64,000 nucleotides of DNA from Acidobacteriota bacterium (GTDB lineage Bacteria; Acidobacteriota; Thermoanaerobaculia; Gp7-AA8). The stretch is from contig QHVT01000009.1 in the NCBI GenBank assembly GCA_003223645.1, positions 62,001 through 126,000 of the forward strand. The letters run 5' to 3'. Shown piece after piece: positions 7,615 to 17,036 of this stretch. Positions within the stretch are counted from its first letter, which is position 1. Each line of letters starts with the position of its first letter. The position numbers and the translations under genes were made by a program. The notes beneath the pieces were generated by a model. The model saw only the letters and a list, made by a program, of their open reading frames with translations, was not told where the DNA came from and ran no database searches.

Positions 7615-9816
7615 TCACCGTTCCCGCTCTTTGATCGGCGCGCCCGACACTTCCAGCAAACGAAATTCGAGCTGATGGCGATCTTCATCGATCGACTCGA
7701 CACGCACCTTGACGTGATCGCCGAGGCGGAGCTCGCGGTGCGAAGACTCGCCGATCATGCGATGCGAGCGGTCGTGATAGCGCCAGTAGTCGCCGCCGAT
7801 CGTTGCGACCGGCACCATGCCCTGCACGAAGATTTCATCGAGCTCGACGAAGAGGCCGAACGGCGCGACACCGGTGACGATGCCGCTGTATTCGTTGCCG
7901 ACTTTGTCGCGCATGAAGATGACTTTTTTCCACTCCAGCACTTCGCGCTCCGCCTCCTCGGCGCGCCGCTCGCGATCGCTCGACTGCTGCGCGTACAGCG
8001 GATGCGCGCGCTCGAGCTCGTCGCGGCGCTCGCCGTACAGCGCTCCGCTGGTGATCAATTCGTTGAGACGCCGATGCACGATGAGATCGGGATAGCGGCG
8101 GATCGGCGACGTGAAGTGGCAGTAGTGCTCGAGGCCGAGCGCGAAGTGTCCGATGTTCTCTTCGGAGTAAAACGCGCGCTTCATGGAGCGAAGAATGATG
8201 TTCGTGAGAAATCGCTCCTCGGGTGTGCCGGCGACCGTCCTGAGCACGCGCTGCAATTCCGCGGGACGGATGTCTTCGAGATCGCCGCGCAGCGTGAGCC
8301 TGAATTCCTTGAGGATCTCTTTCAGATCGGTGAGCTTCTGCGGGTCGGGCTGCTGGTGCACGCGATAGATGCCGGGCTGGTTCGCGAACACGAGCTCGCG
8401 CGCGACGACTTCGTTCGCGGCGAGCATGAACTCTTCGATGATGCGATGCGCGACGTTGCGCGCGCTCGGACGAATCGCCTCGATGTCGCCGCTTTCCCCC
8501 AGCATCACCTCCGCCTCGGGTAAATCGAAGTCGATCGACCCGCGCTGATCGCGCCGCGTACGCAAGATCTCGAATAGCTCGAGCATGCGTTGAAAATCGG
8601 GAAGGAGATATCCGTAGCGTTCGCGAAGTTCCGGCGTGATGTCGGTGAGCAGCGCGTTGACGTTCGTGTACGTCATCCGCTCTTTCGTCTTGATCACCGA
8701 CTTGTAGATCTTGTGATTGAGGAACCGTCCGCGCCGATCGATCTCGATCTCGCACGAGAACGTGAGCCGCTCGATCTGCGGGTTCAGCGAGCAGATGCCG
8801 TTTGACAAACGCTCCGGCAGCATCGGAATCGCGCGGCCGGGAAAGTAGACGGACGTTCCGCGCTCGAATGCTTCCGCGTCGAGCGCGCTCCCCTGGGTCA
8901 CATAGTGGGAGACGTCGGCGATGTGGACCCCGAGAAGCAGGTTGCCGTTCGGAAGGTTCTGCACTTCGACGGCGTCGTCGAAGTCTTTCGCGGTCTCGCC
9001 GTCGATCGTGACGATGTTGCGGTCGCGGAGATCGACTCGTTGCGCGATCACGTCCTGCGGCACTTCGAGCGGAATCGCATCGGCCGCGATCAGCACTTCG
9101 TCGGGCATGAGGTGCGGGATGTGGTGTTTGCGGACGACGACTTCGATGTCGACGCCGGGCTCGCCGATGAAGCCGAGAATCTCGACGACGCGGCCGGAGG
9201 CGAAGTGCGTCGAGCGATCAGGATAGCGATCGAGCTCGACGTTCACCATCTGCCCGTCCTTCGCATTCATCGTCGCGTCGTGCTGGATGAGGATGTCGGT
9301 GTCGAGGCGGACGTCGAACGGAACGACGAACGGCTCGGGCTCGAGATGGAAACGACCGACGAGCGTTTTGTGCGCGCGGCGCAAAACCTGATTGACTTCG
9401 CCGGCGATGTACTGCCGGTCGCGGACGCGTTTGTACGACGGATGTTTTTTGTCGATGCGGACGATGACGAGGTCCTCGTTCATCGCGCCTTTCACCACGC
9501 GGCGATCGATGTAGACGTCCGGCTCGTCGTCAATACCCGGCAACGTGCCGTGTCCATCGGGGTGCACGCGAATGCGTCCGGCGACGTACGGCGTGAACTC
9601 GAGGAGCGAGTAGCGCTTGCCGCGCACGGCGAGGATCACGCCTTCGCTTTCGAGCTCTTCGATCGCGCGCTCGACTTCTTCGCGTGTGGCATCGACATCA
9701 TCGAGCCGCTCGTGAATTTCTTTCACGGCGAGGATGCGATTCCCGCGGCGCCGCAGCAAGTCGATGATCGCCTGATGCAGCTCGGGACGTTGCGGAATGC
9801 TGAGTGGCGAGGTCAC
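7615..9816 (-). CDS. rnr: Ribonuclease R (RNase II family exoribonuclease)
   Basis: A 733-residue 3'-to-5' exoribonuclease that degrades structured RNA. Order of domains: N-terminal winged-helix (residues 5-70), cold-shock OB domains (GRIRVHPDGHGTLPG, about 75), RNB catalytic domain (about 245-580; TIDGETAKDFDDAVEV, HIADVSHYV, ERLSNGICSLNP carry the catalytic Asp cluster) and a C-terminal S1 domain (YSGIVTGVAPFGLFVELD). It lacks the long lysine-rich tail of the E. coli enzyme. The Fis-type gene upstream ends 17 bases before it. Confidence 0.96.
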   Translation of the reverse strand: MTSPLSIPQRPELHQAIIDLLRRRGNRILAVKEIHERLDDVDATREEVERAIEELESEGVILAVRGKRYSLLEFTPYVAGRIRVHPDGHGTLPGIDDEPDVYIDRRVVKGAMNEDLVIVRIDKKHPSYKRVRDRQYIAGEVNQVLRRAHKTLVGRFHLEPEPFVVPFDVRLDTDILIQHDATMNAKDGQMVNVELDRYPDRSTHFASGRVVEILGFIGEPGVDIEVVVRKHHIPHLMPDEVLIAADAIPLEVPQDVIAQRVDLRDRNIVTIDGETAKDFDDAVEVQNLPNGNLLLGVHIADVSHYVTQGSALDAEAFERGTSVYFPGRAIPMLPERLSNGICSLNPQIERLTFSCEIEIDRRGRFLNHKIYKSVIKTKERMTYTNVNALLTDITPELRERYGYLLPDFQRMLELFEILRTRRDQRGSIDFDLPEAEVMLGESGDIEAIRPSARNVAHRIIEEFMLAANEVVARELVFANQPGIYRVHQQPDPQKLTDLKEILKEFRLTLRGDLEDIRPAELQRVLRTVAGTPEERFLTNIILRSMKRAFYSEENIGHFALGLEHYCHFTSPIRRYPDLIVHRRLNELITSGALYGERRDELERAHPLYAQQSSDRERRAEEAEREVLEWKKVIFMRDKVGNEYSGIVTGVAPFGLFVELDEIFVQGMVPVATIGGDYWRYHDRSHRMIGESSHRELRLGDHVKVRVESIDEDRHQLEFRLLEVSGAPIKERER

Positions 9817-9833
9817 GGTCGCCGCCTCCGCTG

Positions 9834-10136
9834 CTAGCGCGCGCGGACGGAACGAGGAGGCTTCGGCGCGGAGACGCGCTTGTGCGAAACGCGGCGGCGC
9901 ACGGGGCGCACCGACTCCGCGAAGCCGTTGAGCATCGTCTGCGTGCGCAGCTTGTTGTGCAGCGTGTTGCGATGCACGCCGAGCTTGCGCGAGGCCTGCG
10001 TGACGTTGCCTTTACTGGCCGTCATCGCCGCGACGATGTACTTCCCTTCGAACGCTTCGACCGCCTGCGCGAGCGTGATTCCGTTCCCGATCAGCTCACG
10101 AATAATTGCATTCAGACGATCGTCAATACTTACCAT
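9834..10136 (-). CDS. Fis-type helix-turn-helix DNA-binding protein
   Basis: A 100-residue protein whose middle (about residues 35-68) is a Fis/NtrC-type helix-turn-helix: AAMTASKGNVTQASRKLGVH followed by RNTLHNKL. The remainder is a basic, arginine-rich tail (VRPVRRRVSHKRV) likely to touch DNA. There is no ATPase or receiver domain, so it is a free-standing bending or activating factor. Its start overlaps the stop of the YfhO-like gene (ATGGTAA, 10130-10136), implying translational coupling. Confidence 0.82.
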   Translation of the reverse strand: MVSIDDRLNAIIRELIGNGITLAQAVEAFEGKYIVAAMTASKGNVTQASRKLGVHRNTLHNKLRTQTMLNGFAESVRPVRRRVSHKRVSAPKPPRSVRAR

Positions 10137-12082
10137 GTACGAGCCCTCGAAGCGTTCAGGTGTTGTTGGAGCGAGGAAGCGATTCTACTACTCAAGATTC
10201 GAGTGACAGGAAGAAAAATTTTTCGCGATTTTCGTTGCTTGACAGAAAGAAAAAGTGCTAGCGCGATCAGTGTGACGAGCGTCATAGCGGCGCCCGCAAA
10301 AAGCGAGCGCGCATGATAGTCGAAGACGACTTCGTGATGTCCACTCGGAACGTCGACTCCCAGAAAAAAGCCGAAAATGTGCCGTTTTTCGGCCTTTTTC
10401 CCGTCGACGCGCACGCGCCACTGCGGCGCGTCCTGCTGCGTCAGCACGGCAATGCCGTCGGCGGGCGCGTCGGCGATCACACGCGCGCGTGACGTTCCGA
10501 TCTCCCATCGCGCCGGCGTGATCGCGTTCTTCGTGATCACGAACGCCATCGGTTGCGCGCCGCGGTTGCGATAGACCGTCACGTTCGCCGCGCGCGCGAT
10601 CGCCTCGTACGACGGCGGCATCGAAAACGACGCGAGAAGATAGCCTGCCGGCAGCGCGTCGACGACGATCGGCGATGGCCGCGCGAGAATTTGCCGGTGG
10701 AGCTCCAGATAGCGCTCGTTCGCCAGCGGCGCCGCGGTGTCGGCGTCGAATCGACGGTCATACAGATTGAGATAGCCGGCGATCCAGGCGACGCGATGCG
10801 CGGGATCGATGTTCTCGGCGCGCAGAAATTTCGAGCTCGCGCCGATCGAACGGTCGTACGGAACAATGTCGCGGCGAAACGGAGCGGATTGAAACAGCGG
10901 ACGCGCGGCGGACAGCAACTCGAGACTGACGCCGAGGACGATCAGAAGATCGACCCAGCGCTGTCCGCGACGCAGGCGATCCCACCCGATCACCGCAAGC
11001 GCCGCGAGCGCGAGCGACGCGAGCGGAACGACGCGCGCGGGATAGCGGAAGAGCGTCAGCGGCAGTTGCGCGAGGAACGATGGACCGGCGGCGACAATCA
11101 CCACGATGACGAGCAGCGCGACCCACGGACTCGCACGCTTCCAGCGCGTGAGGCCGATCAGCGCGAACACGACGACCAAGACGCCGACGTACACGACCGG
11201 AATAAAGTGCTGTCCGAGTTTCGGATCGAGCTTGCCGGAGAAGACAGCCGGCGAGATCGCAACGCGCAGCCAGTCGCGGAGCGGCATCGAGTCGCGGAGG
11301 ATCAGTTCCCTCGACATCCCTCCCGCGCGATCGCTGCCGGCAATGAGCTCGACGAACGGCAGCAGCTGAATCGCGCACGCGCCGAACGCGATGACCGCTG
11401 CAATCGCGACATCGCGAACTTTTCGTGAGACGCAAACGAACATGAGCGCCGCAATCGCCGCGAGGAACGGCTCGCCGGCGAGAAACGCGAGCGCGAGCGC
11501 GAGCCCGCCGCGAATCGGCGCACGTTTCTCCGCGCACCACAACACGAGCGGGATCCAGGCGAATGACGCGAGGTTGTTGTTGACGTCGAGCAGCGACAGC
11601 ACCGGCCCGCTCAACATGAGCGCGATCGCCCCCACCATCGCCCCCCCGGGTGTCGCATCACGCGCAAAGAAAAAATACGCACCCCATCCGAGAAGCACGA
11701 GATGGAACAGCAGGAACAGCATGTACGCGGTCGGAAACGGCAGCGCGAGGAACAGCCACGACGGCGGATAAAACACGCCAGCCTGCGGATTCGCGAGCCA
11801 CGCCTCGCCCGACGCGTTGTACGGATTCCAAAGCGGCAGATGACCGGCGCGTAACTCATCGGCGGTGAACCAGCGCAGCGGTTGGAAGTAGTCGAGGTGA
11901 TCGCGGAGGGTGAAGACCTCCTGCTTGGCCAGAGGCGAGATGAAGATGGTGAGGGCGATGAGGAAGATGAGAGTGAGCGCGAAGCGATGACGAATGAAGG
12001 CAGAAGGCAGAAGGCAGAAGGCAGAACTGAGAAAGCTCTTACTTCTGCTTTCTGCCTTCTGCCTTCTGCCTTCTGCCTTCAT
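10130..12082 (-). CDS. YfhO-like polytopic membrane protein; N-terminus written by heptamer repeat
   Basis: A 650-residue membrane protein with about 12 hydrophobic segments and an extracytoplasmic C-terminal domain. The N-terminal LRDHLDYFQPLRWFTADELR and LPLWNPYNASGEAWLANPQA, then PPSWLFLALP, match YfhO-type/GT-C-like proteins thought to glycosylate or modify cell-surface polymers. The ATG at 12082 overlaps the M20 peptidase stop (ATGA), and the first ~30 residues (MKAEGRRQKAE..., FCLLPSAF) are read straight from the AGAAGGC heptamer array. No ATG follows before the first membrane segment, so the repeat-derived start is likely the true one. Enzymatic activity is unproven. Confidence 0.82.
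   Translation of the reverse strand: MKAEGRRQKAESRSKSFLSSAFCLLPSAFIRHRFALTLIFLIALTIFISPLAKQEVFTLRDHLDYFQPLRWFTADELRAGHLPLWNPYNASGEAWLANPQAGVFYPPSWLFLALPFPTAYMLFLLFHLVLLGWGAYFFFARDATPGGAMVGAIALMLSGPVLSLLDVNNNLASFAWIPLVLWCAEKRAPIRGGLALALAFLAGEPFLAAIAALMFVCVSRKVRDVAIAAVIAFGACAIQLLPFVELIAGSDRAGGMSRELILRDSMPLRDWLRVAISPAVFSGKLDPKLGQHFIPVVYVGVLVVVFALIGLTRWKRASPWVALLVIVVIVAAGPSFLAQLPLTLFRYPARVVPLASLALAALAVIGWDRLRRGQRWVDLLIVLGVSLELLSAARPLFQSAPFRRDIVPYDRSIGASSKFLRAENIDPAHRVAWIAGYLNLYDRRFDADTAAPLANERYLELHRQILARPSPIVVDALPAGYLLASFSMPPSYEAIARAANVTVYRNRGAQPMAFVITKNAITPARWEIGTSRARVIADAPADGIAVLTQQDAPQWRVRVDGKKAEKRHIFGFFLGVDVPSGHHEVVFDYHARSLFAGAAMTLVTLIALALFLSVKQRKSRKIFLPVTRILSSRIASSLQQHLNASRARTW
11996..12080. 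repeat. Heptamer tandem repeat with facing arms (AGAAGGC family), inside the 5' end of a gene
   Basis: Four AGAAGGC units on the plus strand face four or more CTTCTGC units, with a loop near 12040. The whole array is translated on the minus strand as the N-terminus of the YfhO-like protein. The same family forms a longer array at 17037-17236. Confidence 0.85.
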
Positions 12083-13452
12083 TTTCGCTCGCAGAAATCT
12101 CGCACAATCGTCCGCATCAACCGCACTCCCTCGCCAAAAAACCGCATGCGAATGCGCTCGTCCACGCCGTGCACGCTGTCCGCGTCGTAGTAGTTCACCT
12201 TGAACGGCATGATGCCGTACGCGGTGATGCCGCGCGCGCGGAAGTAGCGGCTGTCGGTCGTGCCCGGGCCGACGGTCGGCGCGACGACGGAGCCAGGCGC
12301 GTGCTCGCGCATCGCGTGCGCGACGACGTCGAACAGCTTCGTCTTCGCGGAGCTCTCCGGCACCGGCTCGCCCGCGAGAAGAACATCGACCGTCACGTTC
12401 TTGCCTGCCGCTTCACGCACGCGCGTGAGCATCGCGTCGGTTTTCGTGTCGGGAAGAAGACGAATGTCGACATCGCCGGTCGCCTTCGACGGAATCATGT
12501 TCACGGAAGTGCCGGCCGACACGTGTGTGATCGCGATCGTGTCGTGCAGGAGCGAGCGATAGCCGACCGGAAGCTCGCGCATGATCTGTTCGAGATCGAG
12601 CGGCTCGCGATAGAGCTTCATCCGCGCCGCGCGCGCGTCCTTCCGCACCGCCGCCGCCGCAGCCGCCGCGCGCGCGACGCTCGGCTCGAGCCGATACGGC
12701 GTTTCGATCGTGCGAATCGCGTCGAGCGCGCGCACGAGCTTCGCCGTCGCGCCGCCGTCATCCGGCGGGATCGCGCCGTGTCCTCCGTTGCCTTCGGCCG
12801 TGACGCGCAGCCACAGCGGAATCTTCTGCTGCACCTCGACGCCCCAGAACAACACCTTGTCGACTGCCGTCTCGTTCGAGCCACCTTCGTTGAGCACGAA
12901 CCCGACGTTCTCGATCAACTCCGGATGCTGCGCAATCAGCTTCGCCGTTCCGTGCGTGCCGCCCAGCTCTTCATCGGGCGTCGCGAGAAACACGATGTCG
13001 CGCTTCAGCGTCGCGTTGCGCCGCTTCAACTCGATCATCGATATCAGTTCCGCGACGCCGAGGCACTTCATGTCGAGCGCGCCGCGCCCCCAGATGTATC
13101 CGCCCTGTCGCGCGCCGCTGAACGGCGGCTGCGTCCAAACGCTCGCGTCGGCCGGCACCACATCGATGTGACTGAGCAGCAGCAGCGCGGGTTCTTTCGA
13201 TCCTGACACTAACCGCGCGTATACGGCCTGACGTTTCGGATCGTCGCCGACGAGTTTCGCGGCGATGCCGTCCTTCAAAAACAGGTCGCGCAGAAACGTC
13301 GCGCCGCTCGTTTCATTGCCGGGAGGGTTGGACGTGTCGATCTGCAAGTACGCGACGAACGCGTCTTCCGCTTCTTTGTCGAGCGGATCCTGCGCGGCAC
13401 CGGCCGCTTCGCGGCAGCCGACAGAAAGAAGGAGGAGCGCCAACAACGTCAT
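12079..13452 (-). CDS. M20 family metallopeptidase, lipoprotein
   Basis: A 457-residue M20/ArgE/DapE-type zinc peptidase or deacylase. A lipoprotein signal (MTLLALLLLSVGCREAAG, lipobox LSVGC) puts it in the periplasm or membrane. Zinc ligands are in LLLSHIDVVP (HxD, about residue 100), GRGALDMKCLG, ATPDEELGGTHG (catalytic Glu) and a final VHGVDERI (His). A dimerisation domain of alanine-rich helices is inserted at about 215-330. The ATG at 13452 lies exactly on the edge of palindromic element B (13450-13545). It overlaps the YfhO-like gene downstream by 4 bases. Substrate not determinable. Confidence 0.93.
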   Translation of the reverse strand: MTLLALLLLSVGCREAAGAAQDPLDKEAEDAFVAYLQIDTSNPPGNETSGATFLRDLFLKDGIAAKLVGDDPKRQAVYARLVSGSKEPALLLLSHIDVVPADASVWTQPPFSGARQGGYIWGRGALDMKCLGVAELISMIELKRRNATLKRDIVFLATPDEELGGTHGTAKLIAQHPELIENVGFVLNEGGSNETAVDKVLFWGVEVQQKIPLWLRVTAEGNGGHGAIPPDDGGATAKLVRALDAIRTIETPYRLEPSVARAAAAAAAVRKDARAARMKLYREPLDLEQIMRELPVGYRSLLHDTIAITHVSAGTSVNMIPSKATGDVDIRLLPDTKTDAMLTRVREAAGKNVTVDVLLAGEPVPESSAKTKLFDVVAHAMREHAPGSVVAPTVGPGTTDSRYFRARGITAYGIMPFKVNYYDADSVHGVDERIRMRFFGEGVRLMRTIVRDFCERK

Positions 13453-13545
13453 CCCGAGCGTGAGCGAGGGACCTGGGCGGGTGGCGCTGCGAGGCATACG
13501 TTTCGTGCACCACCCGCCCAGGTCCCTCGCTACGCTCGGGATGAC
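13450..13545. repeat. Palindromic element, family B (copy 1 of 3)
   Basis: About 96 bases opening GTCATCCCGAGCGTGAGCGA and closing with the complementary CCTCGCTACGCTCGGGATGA, with GGGACCTGGGCGG and its complement inside. It separates thymidine kinase from the M20 gene and supplies the M20 start codon. The first 30 bases are identical to the copy at 19602-19699. Confidence 0.85.
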
Positions 13546-13547
13546 GA

Positions 13548-14162
13548 TCACGCGTTTCCGGCGACCGGCTGCGGCATCGTCAGCTGCACGGCCGGCGTTT
13601 CTTCCGGCAGCGCATGATACGACTCGAAGCACGCGCGGCAACGCGCCTCGTACGACGAGTCGCCGACTTCCACCTGTGCGTTGCCGCCCGACACGCGCTG
13701 CGAGTAGTGCGCCGCTCCGCGGCAGCGCACACACACCGCGTGCATCTTGGCGACTTCCTCCGCGACGGCGAGCAGCGCCGGCATCGGTCCGAACGGTCGG
13801 CGCATGTAGTCCTGATCGAGTCCCGCCGCGATCACGCGAATGCCGGCGTCGGACAATTGCATGCAGACGTCGACGACGCCGGGATCGAAGAACTGCACTT
13901 CGTCGATGCCGACGACCTGCACGCCGATCTCGACGCGCGCGCGGAGCTCCGCGCTCGTCGCAACCGGAGTCGCTTTCAAACGGCGGTCGTCGCGCGACAC
14001 GACTTCGTCCGTCGCAAAACGATCGTCCAGGATCGGTTTGAATACCTGCACGCGCTGCCGCGCGATCACGGCGCGGCGCAGCCGCCGGATCAACTCTTCC
14101 GATTTTCCGGAGAACATGCCTCCGGCAATGATTTCAATCCAGCCGCCGCGATGATTGTCCAA
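13548..14162 (-). CDS. tdk: Thymidine kinase (type II)
   Basis: A 204-residue cytoplasmic enzyme of the pyrimidine salvage pathway that phosphorylates thymidine to dTMP. It shows the Walker A IAGGMFSGKSEELIRRLRR (residues 12-30), the Asp/Glu pair in GIDEVQFFD, the substrate lasso region with AGLDQDYMRRPFGPMP, and a zinc site built from CVRC and CRAC near the C-terminus. All are typical of the tetrameric bacterial type II family. It lies 24 bases downstream of the aminotransferase gene on the same strand. Confidence 0.96.
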   Translation of the reverse strand: MDNHRGGWIEIIAGGMFSGKSEELIRRLRRAVIARQRVQVFKPILDDRFATDEVVSRDDRRLKATPVATSAELRARVEIGVQVVGIDEVQFFDPGVVDVCMQLSDAGIRVIAAGLDQDYMRRPFGPMPALLAVAEEVAKMHAVCVRCRGAAHYSQRVSGGNAQVEVGDSSYEARCRACFESYHALPEETPAVQLTMPQPVAGNA

Positions 14163-14186
14163 TGAGGGACCTCCGAGAGAAGTTGT

Positions 14187-15371
14187 CTAAGGATAAAACA
14201 CGCCCGCCAACCTCGCCACACCTTCGCGCATGCGATCGTCGGTTTCCTTCGCGAACGTGAGGCGCATCGTGTTGCGTCCGCTTCCGTCGACGAAGAACGG
14301 TCCGCCCGGAATGTACGCGACGCCGCTCGCGACCGCGTCCTCGACGCGCTTCGCCGTGTCGACGTCTTCGTTCAGCGTGACGAAGGTGAAGAGTCCTCCG
14401 TCGGCGGATGTCCAGTGCGCGCGGCCGGTGAAATGCTGATGCAGCGACTCGAGCAGCACGCCGCGTTTGCCGCGATAGAACGCGCGGACTTTCTCGATCT
14501 GCGGCGCGAGCTCGCCGCCGGCGCAGAACTCGTCGACGATCGACTGGTCGAGCATTCCCGAGCAGAGATCCGCGGCCTGCTTCGCGATCTCGATGCGCTC
14601 GAGCAGCGGCTTCGCCGCGATGATCCATCCGCAGCGCAAGCCCGGCGCGAGAACCTTCGAGAACGATCCGAGGTAGAGAACGCGCTCGTGAGCGTCGCGC
14701 GATTTCATCGGAGTCGTGTCCGCCTCGTCGACGTACACCAGCTCGCCGTACGGATCGTCTTCGATGATCAGGAAGTCGTGCTCTTCCGCGATTGCGAGCA
14801 CTGCATCGCGCCGCTGCTGCGTCATCAATCGTCCCGACGGATTCTGAAAATTCGGGATCGTGTAGAGCAGCTTGATGCGCGTGCGCGACGCGACTTCGCG
14901 CAGCGACTCCGGGACGATGCCGTCGTCGTCCTGCTGTACGCCAACGAGCGTCGCGCTGCGCGCGAAGAACGAGGACGAGCCGCCAATGTACGTCGGCAAT
15001 TCGACCGCGACAACGTCGCCGGGATCGAGGAGCGTGTGCGCGATGAGATCGAGCGCCTGTTGCGAGCCGGTCGTCGTCAGCACGTCGTCGACGCTGCACG
15101 CGATCCCGCGCGTCCTGCAGAGCTCCGCGATGAAGGCGCAGAGCCGCGGCAAGCCGCGCGTCGGCCCGTACTGCAAAGCGACCGCGCGCCGCTCGCGAAT
15201 CACCTGTCCCGCGATCGACGCGATGCGCTCCGCGGGAAATGTCTCCGGATTCGGCACACCGCCGGCGAACGAGATGATGTTCGGATCGTTGATCAGCTTC
15301 GCGAACGCACGGATCGGCGACGGCCGGAACTCCTGCGCGTCTCGCGAGACGAACGTGTCGAGTGGGGTCAG
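14187..15371 (-). CDS. PLP-dependent aminotransferase, LysN/2-aminoadipate type
   Basis: A ~394-residue fold-type I aminotransferase. The characteristic start of the family is visible (RPSPIRAFAKL, ISFAGGVPNPETFP), as are TTGSQQALDLIA, the Asp/Tyr pocket IIEDDPYGELVY, the PLP lysine in GSFSKVLAPGLRCGW (about residue 235) and a C-terminal phosphate Arg (NTMRLTFAKE). Related enzymes transfer amino groups of 2-aminoadipate, aromatic or branched-chain amino acids. No ATG or GTG is found in the right place; a CTG at 15371 overlapping the upstream TGA (CTGA) is the best start, so this boundary is tentative. Confidence 0.9.
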   Translation of the reverse strand: MTPLDTFVSRDAQEFRPSPIRAFAKLINDPNIISFAGGVPNPETFPAERIASIAGQVIRERRAVALQYGPTRGLPRLCAFIAELCRTRGIACSVDDVLTTTGSQQALDLIAHTLLDPGDVVAVELPTYIGGSSSFFARSATLVGVQQDDDGIVPESLREVASRTRIKLLYTIPNFQNPSGRLMTQQRRDAVLAIAEEHDFLIIEDDPYGELVYVDEADTTPMKSRDAHERVLYLGSFSKVLAPGLRCGWIIAAKPLLERIEIAKQAADLCSGMLDQSIVDEFCAGGELAPQIEKVRAFYRGKRGVLLESLHQHFTGRAHWTSADGGLFTFVTLNEDVDTAKRVEDAVASGVAYIPGGPFFVDGSGRNTMRLTFAKETDDRMREGVARLAGVFYP

Positions 15372-16315
15372 GGTTTGTTCTCCACCGAAAGCGCGGAATA
15401 CGACGCCAGATACCAGTTGCCGATCAGCGCGGAGAACGCCCAGCTGAGGATTGTTCCGAACATGCGCAGCGGCGCGGTCATGACGTTGATGAGGTTGTCG
15501 CTGCGAATCGAATGGCCGAACGAGCCGAACATCGAGAAGCTTGAAAACGCCGACGATCCGGCGAGTGCGACGACGATGATCGCCAGCGCGATCAACAGAT
15601 GGCGGCCGAAATCCATCTTCATCGAGCGCCAGCCGGTCGCGAGCGCGTGACGCGCGGTGCTGCGCTGGGCCGCCCAGTTGGCGATCGCGCGATTCGTCCA
15701 CATGCCGGTGACGAGCCCAAGGACGATGCCGAAGAGCAGCACGACCAGGATGCCGAGACAGCCGACGCCCACGGAGACCGCGGGATTGCCGCGGAAGACG
15801 AACATCAGCGCCGCGACCGGAATGAGCGGGATGAGAAGAATCAGCGCCGCGACGCTCCAGGCGAGGTTGTAAATCCAGAAGACGCGCCATCCGCCTTCTC
15901 TCGCGCCGGCAAACCATCGACTGACGGAGAAGACGCGATAGCGTCCTTTCGGCCCGGTCGCCGCCGGTCCGGCCGCGTGTTCCGCGTCGACGAAGACACG
16001 CGCGCATCCTGCCTCGACGTATGAATGCACGAGCGCGAAGAAAACGAACAACGCGAGCATCCCGACGCCGAACCAGAGAAAGACCGTCCACTGTTCGAGC
16101 AGCGTCGTCATCACGGACTGCATGTCGTCGGCGTCGTGGATCTCGGTGAGACGGATGCCGAGGGAGACGAAGAGCGGGACGAGGGCGACGATGATGCCGA
16201 CGACGGCGAGCGCGCAGAACGCGAGGATCTCGATGAAGCGGATGAGCGAGAGCTGCCAGTTCGCGAGCGCGTTCTCGCCGCCGCGCTTCAGCGTCTCGAT
16301 GATGCCGCGTCTCAC
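15368..16315 (-). CDS. Polytopic membrane protein of unknown function
   Basis: A 315-residue protein with about six transmembrane segments, including ILAFCALAVVGIIVALVPLF, VFLWFGVGMLALFVFFALVH, ALILLIPLIPVAALMFVF, ILVVLLFGIVLGLV and HLLIALAIIVVALAG. It resembles DUF7847/glycerophosphoryl-diester-phosphodiesterase membrane-domain proteins loosely, but I cannot place it. It overlaps the DnaC-like gene upstream (16312-16315, ATGA) and the aminotransferase downstream (CTGA), so the three form a coupled unit. Confidence 0.82.
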   Translation of the reverse strand: MRRGIIETLKRGGENALANWQLSLIRFIEILAFCALAVVGIIVALVPLFVSLGIRLTEIHDADDMQSVMTTLLEQWTVFLWFGVGMLALFVFFALVHSYVEAGCARVFVDAEHAAGPAATGPKGRYRVFSVSRWFAGAREGGWRVFWIYNLAWSVAALILLIPLIPVAALMFVFRGNPAVSVGVGCLGILVVLLFGIVLGLVTGMWTNRAIANWAAQRSTARHALATGWRSMKMDFGRHLLIALAIIVVALAGSSAFSSFSMFGSFGHSIRSDNLINVMTAPLRMFGTILSWAFSALIGNWYLASYSALSVENKP

Positions 16316-17022
16316 AGTCGGTTCCGCCGGTAATCGGTCGCGCCCGCGAGCTCGACGCGTTCGGCCATCTCCGCGAGGCGGCTGCGCAGCCGCGTGCCGA
16401 TGCGCTGCTCGAACGTCTCTTCCTTCGCGTCGCTGGCGTGCTCGGGATAGTTGGTGGTGAAGATCGTCGTCAGCTCGGCGTTATAGCGCGAGTTGATCAC
16501 GTAATAAAGAATGTCCTGCACGAAGTTCGTCGGCTTCTGCGATCCCAGCTCATCGAGCACGAGCAGGTCCGCTTCCAGCAGTGGACGCAGAAGCTCCGAC
16601 TTGCTGGGCACTTCATCGGAGTCGAACGACGCCTGGATCTCCTGAATCAGATCCTGAAAATTCGAGAACAACATCCGCCCCGGCTTCCCGCTGTTGATCA
16701 CTTCCAGCAGCGCCGCGACGGCGAGGTGCGTCTTCCCCGCCCCACACCCGCCCATCAACAACAGGCCATTCGTATTCGGCCAGAGATACACGAACTCCTG
16801 CACGCGCTTCTTCGCATTGCGCAGCACCGTCGAGTCGTCGCGAAACGTGTCGAGCGTGCAATGCGCGTAACGCTTCGGAATGCTCGCCGACAAAACCCGC
16901 TCGCGCTTCCGCAAGTCGCCCTGACACCCGCAAGGCTCCACGCGCAGGTTGTCATCGGCCATCGGAACCCAACCGGAACCATTGCAGCGCGGGCACGGGG
17001 AGGCGACAGGGACGGGACGCAT
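16312..17022 (-). CDS. DnaC/DnaI-like AAA+ ATPase with N-terminal zinc ribbon
   Basis: A 236-residue ATPase like the helicase loaders DnaC/DnaI. The N-terminus has a zinc ribbon (CPRCNGSG and CGCQ, residues 9-34). The AAA core has Walker A LMGGCGAGKTHLAV (about 88-101), Walker B LLVLDELGSQ and sensor 1 TTIFTTNYPE, followed by an arginine-rich end with RLRSRL. In known systems such proteins load the replicative DnaB helicase. An in-frame extension upstream of ATG 17022 is only translated repeat DNA, so this start is used. It heads the long minus-strand run. Confidence 0.9.
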   Translation of the reverse strand: MRPVPVASPCPRCNGSGWVPMADDNLRVEPCGCQGDLRKRERVLSASIPKRYAHCTLDTFRDDSTVLRNAKKRVQEFVYLWPNTNGLLLMGGCGAGKTHLAVAALLEVINSGKPGRMLFSNFQDLIQEIQASFDSDEVPSKSELLRPLLEADLLVLDELGSQKPTNFVQDILYYVINSRYNAELTTIFTTNYPEHASDAKEETFEQRIGTRLRSRLAEMAERVELAGATDYRRNRL

Positions 17023-17036
17023 TGGGGAGAGTTTAA

